This document shows, piece by piece, positions 51,356 through 60,179 of a stretch of DNA of 64,000 nucleotides. A model generated the notes under the pieces. That model saw only the letters and a program-made list of their open reading frames with translations. It had not been told where the DNA came from and searched no databases. The position numbers and the translations under genes were made by a program. The stretch's first letter is position 1. The number at the start of each line of letters is the position of its first letter. The DNA comes from Mesorhizobium_B sp035998495 (GTDB taxonomy: Bacteria > Pseudomonadota > Alphaproteobacteria > Rhizobiales > Rhizobiaceae), in contig DASYHP010000024.1 of NCBI GenBank assembly GCA_035998495.1, forward strand, positions 239,651 through 303,650. The letters are read 5' to 3'.

Positions 51356-52111
51356 ATGCTTGAGATCAGAAACCTTCATGCCCGAATCGCCGAGACCGGC
51401 ACGGAGATCATCCGGGGTCTGAACCTGTCCGTCCGCAAGGGCGAGGTGGCCGCCATCATGGGCCCGAACGGGTCCGGAAAATCCACGCTCTCCTACATTC
51501 TCGCCGGGCGGCCGGACTATGAGGTGACCGAAGGCGACATCCTGTTCGACGGTGAGTCTGTGCTGGAGATGGACCCGGCCGAGCGCGCGGCCAAGGGCGT
51601 GTTCCTGGCCTTCCAGTACCCGATGGAGATTCCGGGTGTGGCCACCATGGAGTTCCTCAAGGTCGCCATGAATGCGCAGCGCAAGGCGCGGGGCGAGCCG
51701 GAGCTGAAGATCCCGGATCTGATCAAGCGCGTGCGCGAGGCGGCAGGCAGCCTCAACATGGACATGGCCATGCTGAAGCGGCCGCTGAATGTGGGCTTCT
51801 CCGGCGGCGAGAAGAAGCGCGCCGAAATCCTGCAGATGAAGCTTTTGGAGCCGCGGCTCTGCGTGCTCGACGAGACGGATTCGGGCCTCGACATCGACGC
51901 GCTGAAGATCGTCTCGGACGGCGTCAACGCCCTGCGCTCGCCCGACCGCGCCATCGTGGTCATCACACACTATCAGCGCCTGTTGGAGCATATCGTGCCC
52001 GACACCGTTCACGTCCTCTACCGGGGCCAGGTGATCCGCACGGGCGACAAGAGCCTGGCGCTGGAGCTCGAAGCCAACGGATACGCCGGCGTGATCGGCG
52101 AGGCCGCGTGA
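51356..52111 (+). CDS. sufC: Fe-S assembly ATPase SufC
   Basis: 251 residues. ABC-type ATPase of SufBCD: Walker A AIMGPNGSGKSTLSYIL, signature LNVGFSGGEKKRAEIL, Walker B CVLDETDSGLD and switch His in VVITHYQRLL. Start ATG at 51356 with ACAGGACG just upstream. sufD follows at once. Confidence 0.98.
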   Translation: MLEIRNLHARIAETGTEIIRGLNLSVRKGEVAAIMGPNGSGKSTLSYILAGRPDYEVTEGDILFDGESVLEMDPAERAAKGVFLAFQYPMEIPGVATMEFLKVAMNAQRKARGEPELKIPDLIKRVREAAGSLNMDMAMLKRPLNVGFSGGEKKRAEILQMKLLEPRLCVLDETDSGLDIDALKIVSDGVNALRSPDRAIVVITHYQRLLEHIVPDTVHVLYRGQVIRTGDKSLALELEANGYAGVIGEAA

Positions 52112-52112
52112 G

Positions 52113-53387
52113 GTGACCGTCGTGAACATGCATCCAAGAATCCAGCGCACGGCGGCCGAAGCCGCGCTGCTCCAGACCTTCGAGGACCAGGTCACCCGTC
52201 TACCGGGCGATGCGGCCGTGGCGCATCGGCGCGACGCGGCCATGGAGCTCGTCAAGCAGGGCCTGCCCTCGCGCCGCGTGGAAGCCTGGCACTACACCGA
52301 CCTGCGCCGGCTCTTGACCTCCGTTCCGCCGCTGGCCGAGCCCGCGCGCGCGGCCGAGCTTGCGCCGCTTCTGCCGGGCTCGGCGGTGTTTGCCATCAGC
52401 AACGGCGACGTCGGCCCACGGCCGCAGATGCCGGGCCTCGCCTCCAGCCGACTGGCCGAGCATCTGGCCTCCGGCACGCTCGCGCCGGTGCTCCAGGCGC
52501 TCGCGTCGGACGATTTCGTGGGCGCGCTGAACGCGGCCCTCGTGGCTGACGGTTTCGTGCTGAGGGTCGCACCGGGCACGGCGCTGGAGCGGCCCGTTGA
52601 GCTGCAGAACCTGCACACCGGCGGCCAGGCTTACGCCCGTTTCGCCGTGGATGTCGGCGCGGGCGCGAGCGGCGTCTTCGTGGAGCGGCAGACGGGACAG
52701 GGCGCTGGGTTCGTCTCGTCCGTCACCGATCTGAGGCTGGAGGACGATGCCAAGGCCACTTGGATCGTCGTCCAGGAGCAGCCGGAAGGGGCCAGCCATT
52801 TCGGCCAGCTCCGCGCCTCGCTGGGGAAGAACGCGCATCTGACGCTCTTCGTGATGAACGCGGGGGGGCGGCTCGTGCGCCAGGAGCTGCGGGTCAAGGC
52901 GGCGGGCGAGGGCGCGCAGTTCACGCTGCGCGGCGTGAACCTGCTTTCGGGCGACGCGCATTCCGACCTCACCATGATCGTGGACCACTCCGTGCCGCAC
53001 ACCGGCTCCACCGAGATCGTGCGCAATGTGGTGACGGATCGCGCGCATGGCGTGTTCCAGGGCCGCATCAACGTGCATCAGGTCGCGCAGAAGACCGACG
53101 CGCGCATGGCCTGCAACACGCTGCTTTTGTCCGACGACGCCGAGTTCGACACCAAGCCCGAACTCGAGATCTTCGCCGACGACGTGGCCTGCGGCCATGG
53201 CGCGACGGTGACGGAGATCGACCGCAACCACCTCTTCTACCTGATGGCCCGCGGCATCGACGAGAAGACCGCGCGCGGGCTGCTCGTGAAGGCCTTCGTG
53301 GCCGAGGTGATCGAGGAGCTGGAGGATGAGGCGGTGGTGGCCGCGCTGGAGGCGAAGCTGGACGCGTGGTTCGCCGCGCATGGCTGA
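52113..53387 (+). CDS. sufD: Fe-S assembly scaffold subunit SufD
   Basis: 424 residues. Partner of SufB. VEAWHYTDLRRLL near the N-terminus, beta-helix core, and C-terminal signature EIFADDVACGHGATVTEIDR, with YLMARGIDEKTARGLLVKAF. GTG at 52113 used (one base after sufC stop); ATG at 52128 is an equally good start. Confidence 0.96.
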   Translation: MTVVNMHPRIQRTAAEAALLQTFEDQVTRLPGDAAVAHRRDAAMELVKQGLPSRRVEAWHYTDLRRLLTSVPPLAEPARAAELAPLLPGSAVFAISNGDVGPRPQMPGLASSRLAEHLASGTLAPVLQALASDDFVGALNAALVADGFVLRVAPGTALERPVELQNLHTGGQAYARFAVDVGAGASGVFVERQTGQGAGFVSSVTDLRLEDDAKATWIVVQEQPEGASHFGQLRASLGKNAHLTLFVMNAGGRLVRQELRVKAAGEGAQFTLRGVNLLSGDAHSDLTMIVDHSVPHTGSTEIVRNVVTDRAHGVFQGRINVHQVAQKTDARMACNTLLLSDDAEFDTKPELEIFADDVACGHGATVTEIDRNHLFYLMARGIDEKTARGLLVKAFVAEVIEELEDEAVVAALEAKLDAWFAAHG

Positions 53388-53413
53388 GGATTAAGGCGTC
53401 AAGAGCGTTGAAC

Positions 53414-54655
53414 ATGGACCAGACACTCGCAACCGCCGCCTATGACGTGGACGCCGTCCGGCAGGATTTCCCGATCCTGTCGCGCACGGTTTATGGCAAG
53501 CCGCTGGTCTATCTCGACAACGCCGCTTCGGCCCAGAAGCCGAAGGCGGTGATCGACCGCATCAGCCATGCCTACGCGCATGAATACGCGAATGTGCATC
53601 GCGGCCTGCATTTCTTGTCGAACACCGCCACCGAGGCTTACGAGGCCGCGCGGGAAACCGTGCGCCGCTTCCTGAACGCGCCGACGGTCGATCAGATCGT
53701 CTTCACCAAGGGCACCACGGAGGCGATCAACACAGTCGCTTATGGCTGGGCCATGCCCCGGATCGCGGAGGGCGACGAGATCGTGCTCTCGGTCATGGAG
53801 CACCATTCCAACATCGTGCCCTGGCACTTCTTGCGCGAGCGGCAGGGGGCGAAACTCGTCTGGGCGCCGGTGGAGGACGATGGCTCGTTCGACCTGGAAA
53901 AGTTCGAGGCGTGCCTCACGCCCCGCACCAAGCTGGTCGCTATCACGCAGATGTCGAACGTGCTCGGCACCGTCACGCCGGCCAAGGAGATTTGCCGCAT
54001 CGCGCATGAGCGCGGCATTCCCGTGCTGATCGACGGCAGCCAAAGCGCCGTGCATCTGCCGGTTGACGTGCAGGAGATCGGCTGCGACTTCTTCGTTTTC
54101 ACCGGCCACAAGGTGTATGGCCCCACAGGCATCGGCGCGCTCTATGGCAAGCGCGAGCGGCTGGAGGAGATGCTGCCCTTCGAAGGCGGCGGCGAGATGA
54201 TCTTCTCGGTGACGGAGGACACGGTCACCTACAACGACCCGCCGCACCGCTTCGAGGCGGGCACGCCGCCCATCGTGGAGGCGATCGGGTTGGGCGCGGC
54301 GCTGGACTATATGGATGGCGTGGGCCGCGAGAAGATCGCTGCGCATGAGGCCAAGGTCGGTGCCTACGCGCATGAGCGGCTGAAGCGCATCAACAGCTTG
54401 CGCATCTTCGGCGAGGCGCCGGGCAAGGGCTCGATCCTCGCCTTCGAGCTTCAGGGTATCCATGCCCATGACGTGGCGGCCGTGATCGACCGCTCGGGCG
54501 TAGCCGTGCGCGCAGGGACCCATTGCGCCCATCCGCTGCTCGCTCGCTTCGGCGTCTCCTCGACATGCCGGGCCTCATTTGCCATGTACAACACCATGGA
54601 AGAGGTGGACGCGCTCGCGGAAGCCTTGGAAAAGGCGCGAAAGTTCTTCGGCTAG
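53414..54655 (+). CDS. sufS: cysteine desulfurase SufS (group II)
   Basis: 413 residues. YLDNAASAQKPKAVIDRI start, HHSNIVPWHFL, PLP Lys in FFVFTGHKVYGPTGIGALYG, and the short group-II Cys loop RAGTHCAHPLL. Usually needs SufE or SufU as sulfur acceptor; neither is in this window. It follows sufD by 26 bases. Confidence 0.97.
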   Translation: MDQTLATAAYDVDAVRQDFPILSRTVYGKPLVYLDNAASAQKPKAVIDRISHAYAHEYANVHRGLHFLSNTATEAYEAARETVRRFLNAPTVDQIVFTKGTTEAINTVAYGWAMPRIAEGDEIVLSVMEHHSNIVPWHFLRERQGAKLVWAPVEDDGSFDLEKFEACLTPRTKLVAITQMSNVLGTVTPAKEICRIAHERGIPVLIDGSQSAVHLPVDVQEIGCDFFVFTGHKVYGPTGIGALYGKRERLEEMLPFEGGGEMIFSVTEDTVTYNDPPHRFEAGTPPIVEAIGLGAALDYMDGVGREKIAAHEAKVGAYAHERLKRINSLRIFGEAPGKGSILAFELQGIHAHDVAAVIDRSGVAVRAGTHCAHPLLARFGVSSTCRASFAMYNTMEEVDALAEALEKARKFFG

Positions 54656-54675
54656 CAACGCTTCGGGTGATCGCG

Positions 54676-55077
54676 ATGGAAGATCAGGCTCCCATGCAGA
54701 ACGAAGCCACGGTCGGCGAGTCCGCCGCGGAGAACAAGGTCTTTTCCGCCTCCGCCATTCCCGCAGAGGAATTGGCGCGCATGACCGACGACATCGTCGC
54801 TGCGCTCAAGACGGTCTATGATCCGGAAATCCCTGCCGACATCTACGAACTCGGCCTCATCTACAAGATCGACGTCGAAGACGACCGGACTGTCAAGATC
54901 GACATGACCCTGACCGCCCCGGGCTGCCCAGTGGCCGGCGAAATGCCGGGCTGGGTGCAGAATGCTGTGGGGGCGGTGGAAGGCGTCGGCCATGTCGAGG
55001 TCAACATGGTGTTCGACCCGCCCTGGGCACCCGACCGCATGTCGGAAGAGGCGCAGGTGGCGGTGGGGTGGTATTGA
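54676..55077 (+). CDS. sufT: SufT-like MIP18/DUF59 protein of the suf operon
   Basis: 133 residues. An N-terminal linker of about 45 residues, then DUF59: VYDPEIPADIYELGLIY, APGCPVAGEMPGWVQ, VEVNMVFDPPWAPDRMS. SufT helps Fe-S maturation, probably under high demand. ATG at 54676, 20 bases after sufS. Confidence 0.93.
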   Translation: MEDQAPMQNEATVGESAAENKVFSASAIPAEELARMTDDIVAALKTVYDPEIPADIYELGLIYKIDVEDDRTVKIDMTLTAPGCPVAGEMPGWVQNAVGAVEGVGHVEVNMVFDPPWAPDRMSEEAQVAVGWY

Positions 55078-55179
55078 GGCGGCCGGCTCACCGAGCTGCC
55101 GATGCCGGACGCTTGCGACCGGACCCGTTCTGACCCATCTTGAGAAGGCGCGTTCGCTTCGAGCGGGATCGCAGAGGAC

Positions 55180-55572
55180 ATGGCTATGCGGAAGTTCTCC
55201 ATCATCACCCTTTCCCCTCGTGCCGCCGCGCGTGTGCGCGAGATCACCGAGTCGCGGCCGGGCGCGATGGGTGTGCGGCTCGGCGTCAAGAAGGGCGGCT
55301 GCGCGGGGATGGAATACACCGTCGGTCTCGTGACCGAGCCCAATCCGAAGGACGACCATGTGGAGCGCGACGGCGCGCATGTCTGGGTCGCGCCCGAAGC
55401 CGCGCTTTTCCTGCTCGGCACCGAGATGGATTTCGAGGCCACCACGCTGCGCACGGGCTTCACCTTCACCAACCCCAACCAGAGCTCGGCCTGCGGCTGC
55501 GGCGAGTCGGTCGAATTGAAGCCCGCCGACCTCAAGGCGCTGGCGGAGGCGCGGTCGCAGGCTGCGGCCTGA
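55180..55572 (+). CDS. sufA: A-type Fe-S carrier (SufA/IscA family)
   Basis: 130 residues. HesB/IscA fold: ITLSPRAAARVREI, GVRLGVKKGGCAGMEY (first Cys), and C-terminal NQSSACGCGESVEL (CGC pair). All three ligand Cys are present. Delivers clusters from SufBCD to apoproteins. Last recognisable gene of the suf operon; ATG at 55180 (or 55186). Confidence 0.95.
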   Translation: MAMRKFSIITLSPRAAARVREITESRPGAMGVRLGVKKGGCAGMEYTVGLVTEPNPKDDHVERDGAHVWVAPEAALFLLGTEMDFEATTLRTGFTFTNPNQSSACGCGESVELKPADLKALAEARSQAAA

Positions 55573-55713
55573 TCGCTCCCGAACCGTCGGGGCCGGGCAC
55601 TGCGCTGGTCGCCGCTGGCTGGTCACAAGGCGCGAGCATCGGCGTCAGCTTCTGTCAGGTAGGAACTTTGTCGCCCCGTGACTCGCCGGCCGACTCACGG
55701 CAGCCTGTGCGGC

Positions 55714-56090
55714 ATGGATGACGAAGCGATTCACGAAATCTTCGCCGGGCTCGGGCCGGTCGCCATCCGAAAGATGTTCGGCGGCAAGGGCATCTACCAT
55801 GATGGGCTGATCGTAGGTGTCGTGGTGGACGGCGAGCTGATGATCAAGGGCGATGCCGAGAGCGCGCCTGAGATCGAGGCGGCCGGTGGGGTGCGCTGGG
55901 CCTATGACGGCAAGAACAGGCCGGTCCATATGCCCTACTGGACCATTCCGGAAGCGCGCTGGACGACCCGGATGAGCTGGCGATCTGGACGCGAAAGGCC
56001 TTCGAGGCGGCGTTGCGGGCGCAGGGCGCCGCTATTTCGGCTCCGAACCGTGGAAAAGCCGCCAAGTCCAAGCGCCGGCCTGCTTCTTGA
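55714..56090 (+). pseudogene. TfoX N-terminal-domain protein with a 1-base frameshift
   Basis: Starts MDDEAIHEIFAGLG and continues PVAIRKMFGGKGIYHDGLIV and DGELMIKGD, a clear TfoX/Sxy N-terminal domain, to MPYWTIPE. The frame then shifts at about 55954-55958 (GAAGCG[G]CGCTG, one G missing). In the +2 frame the expected tail LDDPDELAIWTRKAFEAALR then AQGAAISAPN follows to TGA 56088-56090. Repaired length is 125 residues, normal for the family. It could be a real mutation or a sequencing error. Confidence 0.75.
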
Positions 56091-56147
56091 ACATGGCGCT
56101 GAGCCCGTAAGGGATGGCCCGGCGCTTAGCGGCCGGGTTGAGCGCCC

Positions 56148-57716
56148 TTACACCCGCCCGGCGATCCGCATGAAGGCCGGTACATCACTGCCGAAGCCGA
56201 CCGTGTCGTCATTCTCGTCGCGATCGCGGCGGCGGTCGCGCCGCTCGGGCTGCGGCCGCGCTTCGTTGCGTGGCGCCTCGGCCTCCTGCGGCTTGCCGCG
56301 CCGCGTTTCGTTCTTTTCGCGGATCGCATCCTTGCGGGAGCGGCGCTCCTCGGATTCAGGCTGTGCCGCCGTTTCCGCTTTGGCTTCGGCGGGCCCACGA
56401 GGGGATTCCTCCTCGCGAGGCGCCCGCGTTCGGGTCTCGCTCCGCCCTTTCCGCTCGCTGTCGCGCGAAGAACGCCCCTGCCTGGCCCGTTCCCGCCCGC
56501 GCGGGCGCTCCTCGCCTTCGCTCTCCTCCACGGTGGACAGGTCGCCGTCCATCCAGGGGATCTCGCGGCCGATCAGCTTCTCGATCGCGTCCAGGTATTT
56601 CCGGTCCTTGGGCGTGGCGATGGTGAAGGATTTGCCGGTGCGCCCCGCCCGGCCCGTGCGGCCGATGCGGTGGACATAGTCCTCGGCGTGGATCGGCACG
56701 TCGAAGTTGAAGACGTGGCTCACATCGGGAATGTCGAGGCCGCGCGCGGCCACGTCGGAGGCGACGAGCAGCTTCAGCTTTCCTTCCCGGAAGCTGGCGA
56801 GCATGGCCATGCGCGCTCGCTGGTCCATGTCGCCGTGCAGCGCGCCGGCGTCGAAGTCGTGCTTGACCAGCGACTTGAACAGCTCCGACACGTCAACCTT
56901 GCGGTTGCAGAAGATGATCGCGTTCTTGAGCCCGGCCTCTTCCTGGCGGATCAACCGGCGCAGCGTCTCGCGCTTGTCCCAGGATTTCGAGCCCGATTTC
57001 ACCAGCGCCTGCTCGATGTTCACCGCCGTGCTTGCCGCCCGCGACACCTCCACCCGCACCGGCGATTGGAGGAACTGCTCCGTCAGCTTGGTGATCTCCG
57101 GTGGCATGGTGGCGGAGAAGAACAGCGTCTGCCGCGTGAAGGGAATCAGCTTGCAGATCCGCTCGATGTCGGGGATGAAGCCCATGTCGAGCATCCGGTC
57201 GGCCTCGTCGATGACGAGGATTTCGACGCCCGTGAGCAACAGCTTGCCGCGCTCGAAATGGTCGAGCAGCCGGCCCGGCGTGGCGATCAGAACGTCCGCG
57301 CCGCGTTCCAGCTTGCGCAACTGTTCGTCGAACGATACCCCGCCGATGAGAAGCGAGATGTTGAGACGGTGGTTCTTGCCGTAGCGGACGAAGTTCTCCT
57401 CCACTTGGGCTGCGAGCTCGCGCGTCGGCTCAAGGATCAGCGTGCGCGGCATGCGCGCCCGCGCCCGGCCTTTTTCGAGGCGGGTGATCATCGGCAGCAC
57501 GAAGGCGGCGGTCTTGCCGGTGCCGGTCTGGGCGATGCCCAGCACATCCTTGCCCTGAACGGCATGCGGAATGGCGCCCGCCTGGATCGGCGTGGGCACG
57601 GTGTAGCCGGCGTCGGTGACGGCCGAGAGGACCTTCTCTGACAGACCCAGGTCTGCGAAGGTCAGCGCTGAAGGAGCGGTGCTTTGATCGGACAAGCGGG
57701 ATAAGACTTCGGACAA
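56148..57716 (-). CDS. DEAD-box ATP-dependent RNA helicase with charged C-terminal tail
   Basis: 522 residues. Q motif FADLGLSEKVLSAVTDAGY, motif I AQTGTGKTAAF, II VIDEADRMLDMGF, III FSATMPPE, V VASDVAARGLDIPD, VI HRIGRTGRAG. The last 130 residues alternate Arg and Glu and likely bind RNA or the degradosome. RhlE/CsdA-like. TTG start at 57716 without an obvious ribosome site; a second TTG lies 24 bases inside, so the exact start is open. Confidence 0.92.
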   Translation of the reverse strand: MSEVLSRLSDQSTAPSALTFADLGLSEKVLSAVTDAGYTVPTPIQAGAIPHAVQGKDVLGIAQTGTGKTAAFVLPMITRLEKGRARARMPRTLILEPTRELAAQVEENFVRYGKNHRLNISLLIGGVSFDEQLRKLERGADVLIATPGRLLDHFERGKLLLTGVEILVIDEADRMLDMGFIPDIERICKLIPFTRQTLFFSATMPPEITKLTEQFLQSPVRVEVSRAASTAVNIEQALVKSGSKSWDKRETLRRLIRQEEAGLKNAIIFCNRKVDVSELFKSLVKHDFDAGALHGDMDQRARMAMLASFREGKLKLLVASDVAARGLDIPDVSHVFNFDVPIHAEDYVHRIGRTGRAGRTGKSFTIATPKDRKYLDAIEKLIGREIPWMDGDLSTVEESEGEERPRGRERARQGRSSRDSERKGRSETRTRAPREEESPRGPAEAKAETAAQPESEERRSRKDAIREKNETRRGKPQEAEAPRNEARPQPERRDRRRDRDENDDTVGFGSDVPAFMRIAGRV

Positions 57717-58041
57717 AGGGGTTGGCGCGTGGCGTTCGAACGGCCAAGCGGCTGTTTCGCCTGCGCGAACCGCAGGAAGGCGAGAAGCTGAGCAGCCGAT
57801 CTCTGTTTGATCTGGTCAGAACAGGGGGCAGCGGCCGTCCCACACCGCCACAAGACAGTCTGGGCTTCAGCGCGCGAGGTATGCGCAACCGCTTGATTTG
57901 TCAAGGCGGCTTGGCACACATGCGAACAACGTGCCGCCACGGCAGCGTGGGAGCAAAGCCGGCTTCGCTCGCTTCTTGCCGGGAAGGCGCGCCAAAGGGG
58001 ACGGCCGGGCATGGAGCGGCTCCGCCGGCAGGGTGGGCGTC
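57717..58041. other. 325-base gap without recognisable gene
   Basis: Between the DEAD-box gene start and the NAD kinase stop, both on the minus strand. Frames on either strand lack coding character or family similarity. It presumably holds the helicase leader and promoter; I see no distinct motif. Confidence 0.4.
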
Positions 58042-58818
58042 CTAATAGCGGAACTGTTCGCTCAGGATGCGCTCGTCCCAAGGGTGGCTGGGGTCGAAAA
58101 GCAGCGTGACGGTGCTGTTTTCCGCCTGCCGCACCGTCACGGATGTCACGGACTTGACTTCCGTGTGATCGGCTACCGCATTCACGGGCCGCTTTTCCGG
58201 CTCGAGGATGTCGAAGCGCACGGTCGCCTTGTTGGGGATCAACGCGCCGCGCCAGCGACGGGGCCGGAAAGGGCTCACCGGGGTGAGCGCCAGAAGCGGC
58301 GCATCGAGCGGCAGGATCGGCCCTTGGGCCGACAGGTTGTAGGCTGTGGAGCCGGCCGGCGTGGCGACGAGCGCGCCATCGCAGACCAACTCGTCCAGCC
58401 GCACCTTCCCGTCGATAGAGATGCGCAGCTTGGCCGCCTGATAGGACTGGCGGAACAGCGACACCTCGTTGATGGCGAGCGCCTCGCAGCTTGCGCCCGC
58501 CACCGTCTCCGCGATCATCTCCAGCGGCCGTATAGTCTCGCTGATGGCGCCCTGGATGCGTTGCAGGAGGTCGTCCGCGCGGAACTCGTTCATGAGAAAT
58601 CCGACGGTGCCCCGGTTCATCCCGAACACTTTCCGCTCCGTGCCCATCGCCTCGCGCAGCGTCTGAAGCAGGAAGCCGTCGCCGCCGAGCGCGACTACCA
58701 CACCGGCCTCCTCGATCGGCGATTGACCGTAGCTCGCCGTGAGTTCGGCCAGCGCCGCGCGCGCGTCGGGCGCGTCCGACGAGACGAAGGCGAGAGCGGA
58801 CGGCGGCTTGAGCGTCAT
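58042..58818 (-). CDS. nadK: NAD kinase
   Basis: 258 residues. Makes NADP from NAD and ATP. GGDG motif in VVALGGDGFLLQTLR, then GMNRGTVGFLMNEF, INEVSLFRQSYQ, and VATPAGSTAYNLSAQGPI, all diagnostic. Start at 58818 (MTLKPPSALAF); an upstream ATG adds 28 residues without similarity. Length fits the short alphaproteobacterial type. Confidence 0.95.
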   Translation of the reverse strand: MTLKPPSALAFVSSDAPDARAALAELTASYGQSPIEEAGVVVALGGDGFLLQTLREAMGTERKVFGMNRGTVGFLMNEFRADDLLQRIQGAISETIRPLEMIAETVAGASCEALAINEVSLFRQSYQAAKLRISIDGKVRLDELVCDGALVATPAGSTAYNLSAQGPILPLDAPLLALTPVSPFRPRRWRGALIPNKATVRFDILEPEKRPVNAVADHTEVKSVTSVTVRQAENSTVTLLFDPSHPWDERILSEQFRY

Positions 58819-58926
58819 GCGCGGCGGACTCGCGTGGGAAAACGCGCCCGGAGGATGCATTCGGGCGGAAGCCGGGGTAGCATGCCGCCCGAAGCCAGGC
58901 AAAGCGTCGGGGCGCGGGAGGAGCGA

Positions 58927-59337
58927 ATGAAGATCGAGGGCTCATGCCATTGCGGACGGGTGCGCTTCGAAGCCAACGCGGATCCGGAAAGGGTCTCAAT
59001 CTGCCACTGCGCGGACTGCCAGTCGCTCACGGGCTCAGCCTTCCGCGTCACCGTGCCGGTGGCGGAAGCAGAGCTTCGCATGCTAGGCGAGGAGCCGAAG
59101 ACCTATGTGAAGACCACGGCCGACAGCGGCAATCCTCGGGCGCAGGCGTTTTGCCCGGAATGCGGCTCGCCGATCTATGCGACCTCGGTGGGGGAGGGGC
59201 CGAAGGTCTACGGCATCCGCGTGGGCACGCTCCGGCAGCGCGCAGATCTGCCGCCGAATCGGCAGATCTGGCATTCTTCCGCTTTGCCTTGGCTGCGCGA
59301 CGCCTTTGCGGACCTAGCCACTGTCGAGAAAGCCTGA
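58927..59337 (+). CDS. GFA/CENP-V family zinc protein
   Basis: 136 residues with the GFA zinc ligands: GSCHCGRVRFEA, SICHCADCQSLTGSAF (CxxC-type pairs) and QAFCPECGSPIYAT. Named after glutathione-dependent formaldehyde-activating enzyme, though most members have unknown substrates. ATG at 58927 with GGGAGGAG six bases upstream. Divergent from nadK. Confidence 0.9.
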   Translation: MKIEGSCHCGRVRFEANADPERVSICHCADCQSLTGSAFRVTVPVAEAELRMLGEEPKTYVKTTADSGNPRAQAFCPECGSPIYATSVGEGPKVYGIRVGTLRQRADLPPNRQIWHSSALPWLRDAFADLATVEKA

Positions 59338-59363
59338 CGCGCCTCGCTCCGGCGCGAAGCCGC

Positions 59364-59744
59364 TCAGTTCAGGAAGACGTCGATCGAGCGGCGATAGATG
59401 TCCACGCACACATAGGGCGTTCCCCGCACGATCCGGCGCAAAACCCTGCGATCGGTGTTGCCGCGGTCGAGCATGGCGGGAATGCGCTCGCGGGCGCCCG
59501 ATGAGCGGAACGTCGAGTCGCGCTGGTCGCCGGGGTCGCGCTGCCCGAACCGATGGTAGTTCGCGCGGTCCTGACGGAGGATCGAACCTGCGTCCGTCAG
59601 CGGGAAGCCATCCGACGCGAACTTGTCGTTCTCGCTGATCTGCGTGCAATAGGCGTCTCTCAGCGCGCCCTGCGCGGAGACGGGCAGCGGAAGCAGGATC
59701 AGTCCCAGCGCTGCGGCTCCGATCGCCGCCATCCAAATCCTCAT
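59364..59744 (-). CDS. small secreted hypothetical protein
   Basis: 126 residues. Signal peptide MRIWMAAIGAAALGLILLPL then PVSAQG, with cleavage after SAQ likely. The mature part has two Cys (DAYCTQ and PYVCVDIYRR) that could pair in the periplasm, and ends SIDVFLN. No known family. ATG at 59744 preceded by GAAGGGGGA. Convergent with the GFA gene. Confidence 0.7.
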   Translation of the reverse strand: MRIWMAAIGAAALGLILLPLPVSAQGALRDAYCTQISENDKFASDGFPLTDAGSILRQDRANYHRFGQRDPGDQRDSTFRSSGARERIPAMLDRGNTDRRVLRRIVRGTPYVCVDIYRRSIDVFLN

Positions 59745-60179
59745 GACATCCCCCTTCAAAGCGGCCGCAGACCCAGTGACCGCCCGCTGATCGCCCGGCA
59801 GCCTCGCTAGGCTAAGCCCAGTCCAGAGGCGTTTGGATGCGAGACCTCGGTGCAAAGTATAGCGGATGGCGCCGAAAGAGCCAAGCGACCGGGCGGCATG
59901 GGAACTGCCGGTCCGTGAGCATCGAATGGATTGGCCTCGGACATGGTCGCTCCTCGCCCGGACGCCCCCGGCTTCGGCACGCCGGCCCAGGGAAGCTGGC
60001 GGTTGTGGAACTCGGTTCCTTGGCGAACACAGTCGATGAACCGCGCCCCCGTCTGTGGGTTCACGTTACATGCGGTGGCCCCCAAGGGGCTGAGACTGCA
60101 TGGAGCCTTGCCTCCTGCATCATGATCCCTGGGCGCCTTGGCAGGGTTCGGGAGGCTCGGAAACCAGAAGGAGTCGAAC
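59745..60179. other. 435-base intergenic region
   Basis: Upstream of both the secreted protein (minus) and the EF-hand gene (plus). No convincing gene or known regulatory motif. I checked for a GGAAC-N16/17-CGTT stress promoter and found only GGAAC boxes without a fitting -10. Confidence 0.4.

Noticed and set aside
57722..58045. Open frame of 107 codons in the DEAD-box/nadK gap
   Set aside because: Arg/Pro/Gly-rich composition without domain, conserved-looking segment or convincing ribosome site.
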